From Actinacidiphila bryophytorum (lineage in GTDB: Bacteria; Actinomycetota; Actinomycetes; Streptomycetales; Streptomycetaceae): a DNA stretch of 64,000 bases. The position numbers and the translations under genes were made by a program. Shown piece after piece: positions 60,794 through 64,000 of this stretch. The number at the start of each line of letters is the position of its first letter. Within the stretch, counting starts at the first letter, position 1. The notes beneath the pieces were generated by a model. That model saw only the letters and a list, made by a program, of their open reading frames with translations. It was not told the DNA's origin and ran no database searches. Where the stretch lies: the NCBI RefSeq assembly GCF_016916835.1, contig NZ_JAFFIX010000001.1:496001-560000 (forward strand). Direction: 5' to 3'.

Positions 60794-61669
60794 ATGTCCG
60801 ACACTCTCACCGTCGCGGTCCTCGGCACCGGCATCATGGGCGCCGGGATGGCCCGCAACCTGTCCGCCGCCGGCCACGACGTCCGCGCCTGGAACCGCAC
60901 CGCCGCCAGGGCCGAGCCGCTCGCCGCGGACGGGGTCCGCGTCGTCGCCGACCCCGCGCAGGCCGTACGCGGCGCCGACGCCGTCGTCACCATGCTGCTC
61001 GACGGCCCTGCCACACGGGCCGTCGTGGAGTCCGCCGCGGACGCGCTGCCGCGCGGGGCCGTGTGGCTCCAGACCGGCACCGTCGGTCCCGACGCGCAGG
61101 CCGCGCTCGCCGCGTACGCCGCCGAGCGCGGCCTGCTCTTCGTGGACGCACCCGTCCTCGGCACCCGGCCCGTCGCCGACGCCGGTCAGCTCACCGTGCT
61201 GGCCGCGGGGCCGCAGGCCGCCAGGGCCGTGGCCGACAAGGTCTTCGACGCGGTCGGCGGCAACACGATCTGGCTGCCGGGGGACGCGGCGGACGGCCCC
61301 GCCAGCCGGCTGAAACTCGTCATCAACAACTGGGTGCTCGCCCTCACCGCCGCGACCGGGGAGACGCTCGCCCTCGCCAAGGCGCTCGGGGTCGACCCCG
61401 AGCGCTTCTTCGAAGCCATCGACGGGGGTGCGCTGGACAACCAGTACCTGCGGATGAAGGCCGCGGCCATTCTCGGGGGTGACTTCGCCCCCAACTTCAC
61501 GGTGGAGGGCGCCGCCAAGGATCTGCGGCTCATCGTCGCCGCCGGGGAGGCGGCCGGCGCCCGCCTCGACCTCGCCGCTGCCGGTGCGGCCCGCTTCCAG
61601 CGGGCCGCCGACCAGGGGCACGCGGCCCAGGACATGTCCGCCGCATATTTCGCGAGCTTCGCTCCCTAG
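60794..61669 (+). CDS. 3-hydroxyisobutyrate dehydrogenase-family NAD(P)-dependent oxidoreductase
   Basis: 291 residues. Rossmann motif 'VAVLGTGIMGAGMARNLSAA', substrate-binding 'FVDAPVLGTRPVADAGQLTV', catalytic Lys in 'ASRLKLVINNWVLALTAATG'. The family oxidises beta-hydroxyacids or reduces the semialdehydes or imines (imine reductases are close relatives). Substrate not predictable. It sits between DUF3145 and the fab genes but faces the other way from fabF. Confidence 0.87.
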   Translation: MSDTLTVAVLGTGIMGAGMARNLSAAGHDVRAWNRTAARAEPLAADGVRVVADPAQAVRGADAVVTMLLDGPATRAVVESAADALPRGAVWLQTGTVGPDAQAALAAYAAERGLLFVDAPVLGTRPVADAGQLTVLAAGPQAARAVADKVFDAVGGNTIWLPGDAADGPASRLKLVINNWVLALTAATGETLALAKALGVDPERFFEAIDGGALDNQYLRMKAAAILGGDFAPNFTVEGAAKDLRLIVAAGEAAGARLDLAAAGAARFQRAADQGHAAQDMSAAYFASFAP

Positions 61670-61712
61670 GACCTCGCCTCCGCGCCGCGCCCGCGCCTGC
61701 CCCGCGCCCCGG

Positions 61713-61899
61713 GTGACTGCCACTTGCTGTGGCGTCGCGACTTACCCCCGGTGGGGGCTGGTCGCGCAGTTCCGCCCCCAGAGCTTCGCCTGGGGGTACC
61801 CCCAGCGCCTCCTGAGGTCCTGCCCCTTGCGGTGGGCGGTCGCCTTTCCCGCCGTCGTGGCGGCGGGGGGAAGGCAACGCCACAGGAAGTGGCACCCAC
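61713..61899. repeat. Modular inverted repeat between convergent genes
   Basis: 187 bases, bounded by GTGACTGCCACTTGC (61713-61727) and the inverted GGAAGTGGCACCCAC (61885-61899), with CCACAGCAAGT-like inner arms, the CAGAGCTTCGCCTGGGGG module (about 61780-61797) and GGTACCCC. It lies between the dehydrogenase and fabF, both ending here. No gene. Confidence 0.65.
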
Positions 61900-61926
61900 C
61901 CCGGGGTCGGGGGAGCCGGCCGCAGG

Positions 61927-63195
61927 TCAGTTGTCCCAGCTGCGGAGGGCCAGGACGACGTTGTGGCCGCCGAAGCCGAAGGAGTCGTTCAGGGCGGCGA
62001 TCGTGCCGGCGGGCAGGGGACGGGGGTCGGCGCCGACGATGTCGGCGTCGGCCTCGGGGTCCTGCTGGGCGAGGTTGATCGTCGGGGGAGCGATCCGGTG
62101 GTGGAGGGCCAGGACCGAGGCGACCGTCTCGATTCCGCCCGCACCGCCGAGGAGGTGCCCCGTCATGGACTTGGTCGCGGAGATCGCCATGTGGTCGACG
62201 TCGTCGCCGAAGACCCGCCGCAGCGCCTTGATCTCGGCGACGTCACCCTGCGGGGTGGACGTCGCATGCGCGTTGACGTGCACGATCTCGGCCGGCTTGA
62301 GGTCGGAGCCGTCCAGCAGGTGCTGGAGCGCCGCGGCGATGCCGCGGCCGGTGGGCTCGGGCTGCGTGATGTGGTGCGCGTCGGCCGAGATGCCCTGGCC
62401 GACGACCTCCGCGTACACCCGGGCGCCGCGCGCCCGCGCGTGCTCGACGGACTCCAGGACGACCACACCGGCACCCTCGCCGAGGACGAAGCCGTCCCGC
62501 CCGGCGTCGTAGGGGCGCGAGGCGCCCTGCGGGTCGTCGTTGTTCTTGGACATCGCCATCATGTTGCCGAAGGCGACGATGGGCAGCGGGTGGATCGCCG
62601 CCTCGGTGCCGCCGGCGACCACCACGTCGGCGCGGCCGGTGCGGATCATCTCGACGGCGTAGCCGATCGCTTCCGCGCCGGAGGCGCACGCGCTGACCGG
62701 GGTGTGCACACCGGCCCTGGCGTTGATGTCGATGCCGACGTTCGCCGACGGGCTGTTGGGCATGAGCATCGGCACGGTGTGCGGCGACACCTTGCGTACG
62801 CCCTGCTCCTTGAGCACGTCGTACTGCCCCAGCAGCGTGGTGACACCGCCGATGCCGGAGGCGACGACCGCGCCGAGCCGGTCGGGGTCGACGGCCGGGT
62901 CGTCGCCCGCCTTCGCGGTGAAACCGGCGTCGGCCCACGCCTCGCGGGCCGCGATCAGCGCGAACTGGGCGCTGCGGTCCAGCTTGCGGGCCAGCGGCCT
63001 GGGCAGGACCTCCCCGGGCTCCACGGCGATCTGCGCGGCGATGCGTACGGGCAGCTCGGCCGCCCAGTCCTGTTCCAGCAGGCGCACGCCTGACCGGCCG
63101 GCCAGCAGCGCCTCCCAGGTCGACGCGCTGTCGCCACCCAGCGGTGTGGTTGCTCCGATACCGGTGACGACCACGGTGCGATTGGTCGGGCTCAC
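61927..63195 (-). CDS. fabF: 3-oxoacyl-ACP synthase II FabF
   Basis: 422 residues from GTG 63195, with GGAGAG upstream; an upstream GTG at 63213 is less likely because that ribosome binding site would lie inside it. Elongating condensing enzyme of type II fatty acid synthesis. Active Cys near 170 in 'VHTPVSACASGAEAIGYAVE', His in 'VHVNAHATSTPQGD', His in 'SMTGHLLGGAGGIE'. Adjacent to acpP and fabH, the conserved Streptomyces order. Confidence 0.96.
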   Translation of the reverse strand: MSPTNRTVVVTGIGATTPLGGDSASTWEALLAGRSGVRLLEQDWAAELPVRIAAQIAVEPGEVLPRPLARKLDRSAQFALIAAREAWADAGFTAKAGDDPAVDPDRLGAVVASGIGGVTTLLGQYDVLKEQGVRKVSPHTVPMLMPNSPSANVGIDINARAGVHTPVSACASGAEAIGYAVEMIRTGRADVVVAGGTEAAIHPLPIVAFGNMMAMSKNNDDPQGASRPYDAGRDGFVLGEGAGVVVLESVEHARARGARVYAEVVGQGISADAHHITQPEPTGRGIAAALQHLLDGSDLKPAEIVHVNAHATSTPQGDVAEIKALRRVFGDDVDHMAISATKSMTGHLLGGAGGIETVASVLALHHRIAPPTINLAQQDPEADADIVGADPRPLPAGTIAALNDSFGFGGHNVVLALRSWDN

Positions 63196-63310
63196 AGGAA
63201 TTGTTCTCTCCACGTCTAGAAGGGCGGGCGACAGACGCGTCGACCCGGTGGTGCCGACCCCGCGGGCGCCTGCGTGTGCGGCGCCGAGGGATCGTTTCGG
63301 CCCAGCGGCG

Positions 63311-63559
63311 TCAGACCTGCTGCGCCTTGAGGATGTAGTCGGCGGCGTCGCCGACGGTCTTGAGGTTCTTCACGTCGTCGTCCGGGATCTTCACACCGAA
63401 CTGCTCCTCGGCCGCCACGACGACCTCGACCATCGACAGCGAGTCGACATCCAGGTCGTCGGTGAAGGACTTGTCGAGCTTGACGTCCTCGGTGGGGATG
63501 CCGGCGATCTCGTTGACGATGTCGGCGAGACCTTTGACGATCTCTTCCTGGGTGGCCAT
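63311..63559 (-). CDS. acpP: Acyl carrier protein
   Basis: 82 residues, acidic. Phosphopantetheine is attached to Ser40 in 'DDLDVDSLSMVEVVVAAEEQ'. Carries growing acyl chains for FabH and FabF. GGAGCG precedes ATG 63559. 71 bases after fabH and 115 before fabF; one operon. Confidence 0.96.
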   Translation of the reverse strand: MATQEEIVKGLADIVNEIAGIPTEDVKLDKSFTDDLDVDSLSMVEVVVAAEEQFGVKIPDDDVKNLKTVGDAADYILKAQQV

Positions 63560-63630
63560 TGTGTACGGCGCTCCTTGATGTGTTACCGGTGGCGCGGCGG
63601 GCGGGACTGCTGCGCCGCGAGGGTGTGTGA

Positions 63631-64000
63631 CTAGGGGAGAGTAACCACAGTCGCCGCGTAGACCAGACCCGCCCCGAAGCCGATGACCAGGGCGGTGTCG
63701 CCGCTCTTGGCCTGGCCGGTGGCGAGCAGCCGCTCCATGGCGAGCGGGATCGACGCGGCGGAGGTGTTGCCCGTGGTCTCGATGTCGCGGGCCACGGCGA
63801 CATGGTCGGGGAGCTTCAGCGCCTTGATCATCGAGTCGATGATCCGCATGTTCGCCTGGTGCGGGATGAAGGCGTCGAGCTGGTCCGCGGTGATGCCCGC
63901 TGCGTCCAGCGCCTCCTGGGCGACCTTGGCCATCTCGTAGACGGCCCAGCGGAAGACCGCCTGGCCCTCCTGGGTGATCGCCGGGAAGCGCACCTGCTCT
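63631..64000 (-). CDS. fabH: 3-oxoacyl-ACP synthase III FabH, C-terminal part (cut by window edge)
   Basis: The last 122 residues are visible. Catalytic His in 'DAFIPHQANMRIIDSMIKAL' and Asn in 'IETTGNTSAASIPLAMERLL', then 'GDTALVIGFGAGLVYAATVV'. It starts fatty acid chains by condensing an acyl-CoA with malonyl-ACP. The active Cys and the start lie outside the window. Upstream in the genome fabD is expected. Confidence 0.94.
   Translation of the reverse strand, partial: EQVRFPAITQEGQAVFRWAVYEMAKVAQEALDAAGITADQLDAFIPHQANMRIIDSMIKALKLPDHVAVARDIETTGNTSAASIPLAMERLLATGQAKSGDTALVIGFGAGLVYAATVVTLP

Overview
The window is high-GC actinobacterial DNA, almost certainly from Streptomyces or a close relative in the Streptomycetaceae. 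The signs are extreme G/C at third codon positions, frequent GTG starts, an HrdA-type sigma factor beside dnaG, the fabH-acpP-fabF order with a DUF3145 gene nearby, DUF3048, HxlR and F420-type oxidoreductase genes, and intergenic repeats typical of the genus. No phage, plasmid, CRISPR array or complete IS was seen. Mobile DNA is limited to two near-identical 175-bp MITE-like elements and a family of modular intergenic repeats.

Layout. 0-3.1 kb: end of a secreted protein, then a LacI-type regulator and a GH10 xylanase. 3.1-18.7 kb: a mostly core block with nirBD nitrite reductase, an isochorismatase/AraC-GATase pair, OsmC, GntR, YdcF, GGCT, a sirohydrochlorin chelatase, dGTPase, a ferredoxin-reductase-type flavoprotein, GNAT, DNA primase, a gene that looks frameshifted twice, and hrdA. 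18.7-30.7 kb: a divergent QorB/HxlR pair, an F420 oxidoreductase, an MFS/MarR pair, a DUF3048 lipoprotein, a heterodimeric ABC exporter, xylulokinase and a YtxH-like protein. 30.8-31.3 kb: two identical tRNA-Asn genes and one CAU-anticodon tRNA. 31.3-38.9 kb: accessory envelope proteins, a decayed zone ending in a MITE, and a ROK regulator plus Gfo/Idh/MocA dehydrogenase operon with a strong dyad operator.

38.9-47.3 kb is the most unusual part. A Trypco2 protein is divergent from a tightly coupled run of four genes: trypsin-like protease with a degenerate NTPase-like middle, PknG-type kinase with TPRs, VWA/zinc-ribbon protein, and a five-TM receptor whose C-terminus is a sugar-type ABC solute-binding domain. 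I read this as a membrane solute-sensing and phosphorylation module related in logic to GlnH-GlnX-PknG of mycobacteria. The sensor and binding protein are fused, and parts seen in NTP-dependent conflict systems (Trypco2, protease) are added.

47.3-54.4 kb: Ohr, an MDR-family reductase, a zinc-ribbon membrane protein, and the efeUOB iron/heme uptake operon with an IdeR/DmdR1-type iron box and a strong terminator, then a quinone-reductase-like MDR protein. 54.4-61.9 kb: a GH3 glycosidase between modular repeats, an MFS exporter, an SGNH lipoprotein, DUF3145 and a 3-hydroxyisobutyrate-dehydrogenase-like protein. 61.9-64 kb: core type II fatty acid synthesis (fabF, acpP, fabH cut by the window end). 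Xylan use is represented by the xylanase and its regulator, xylulokinase and the GH3 enzyme, which are dispersed rather than in one operon.
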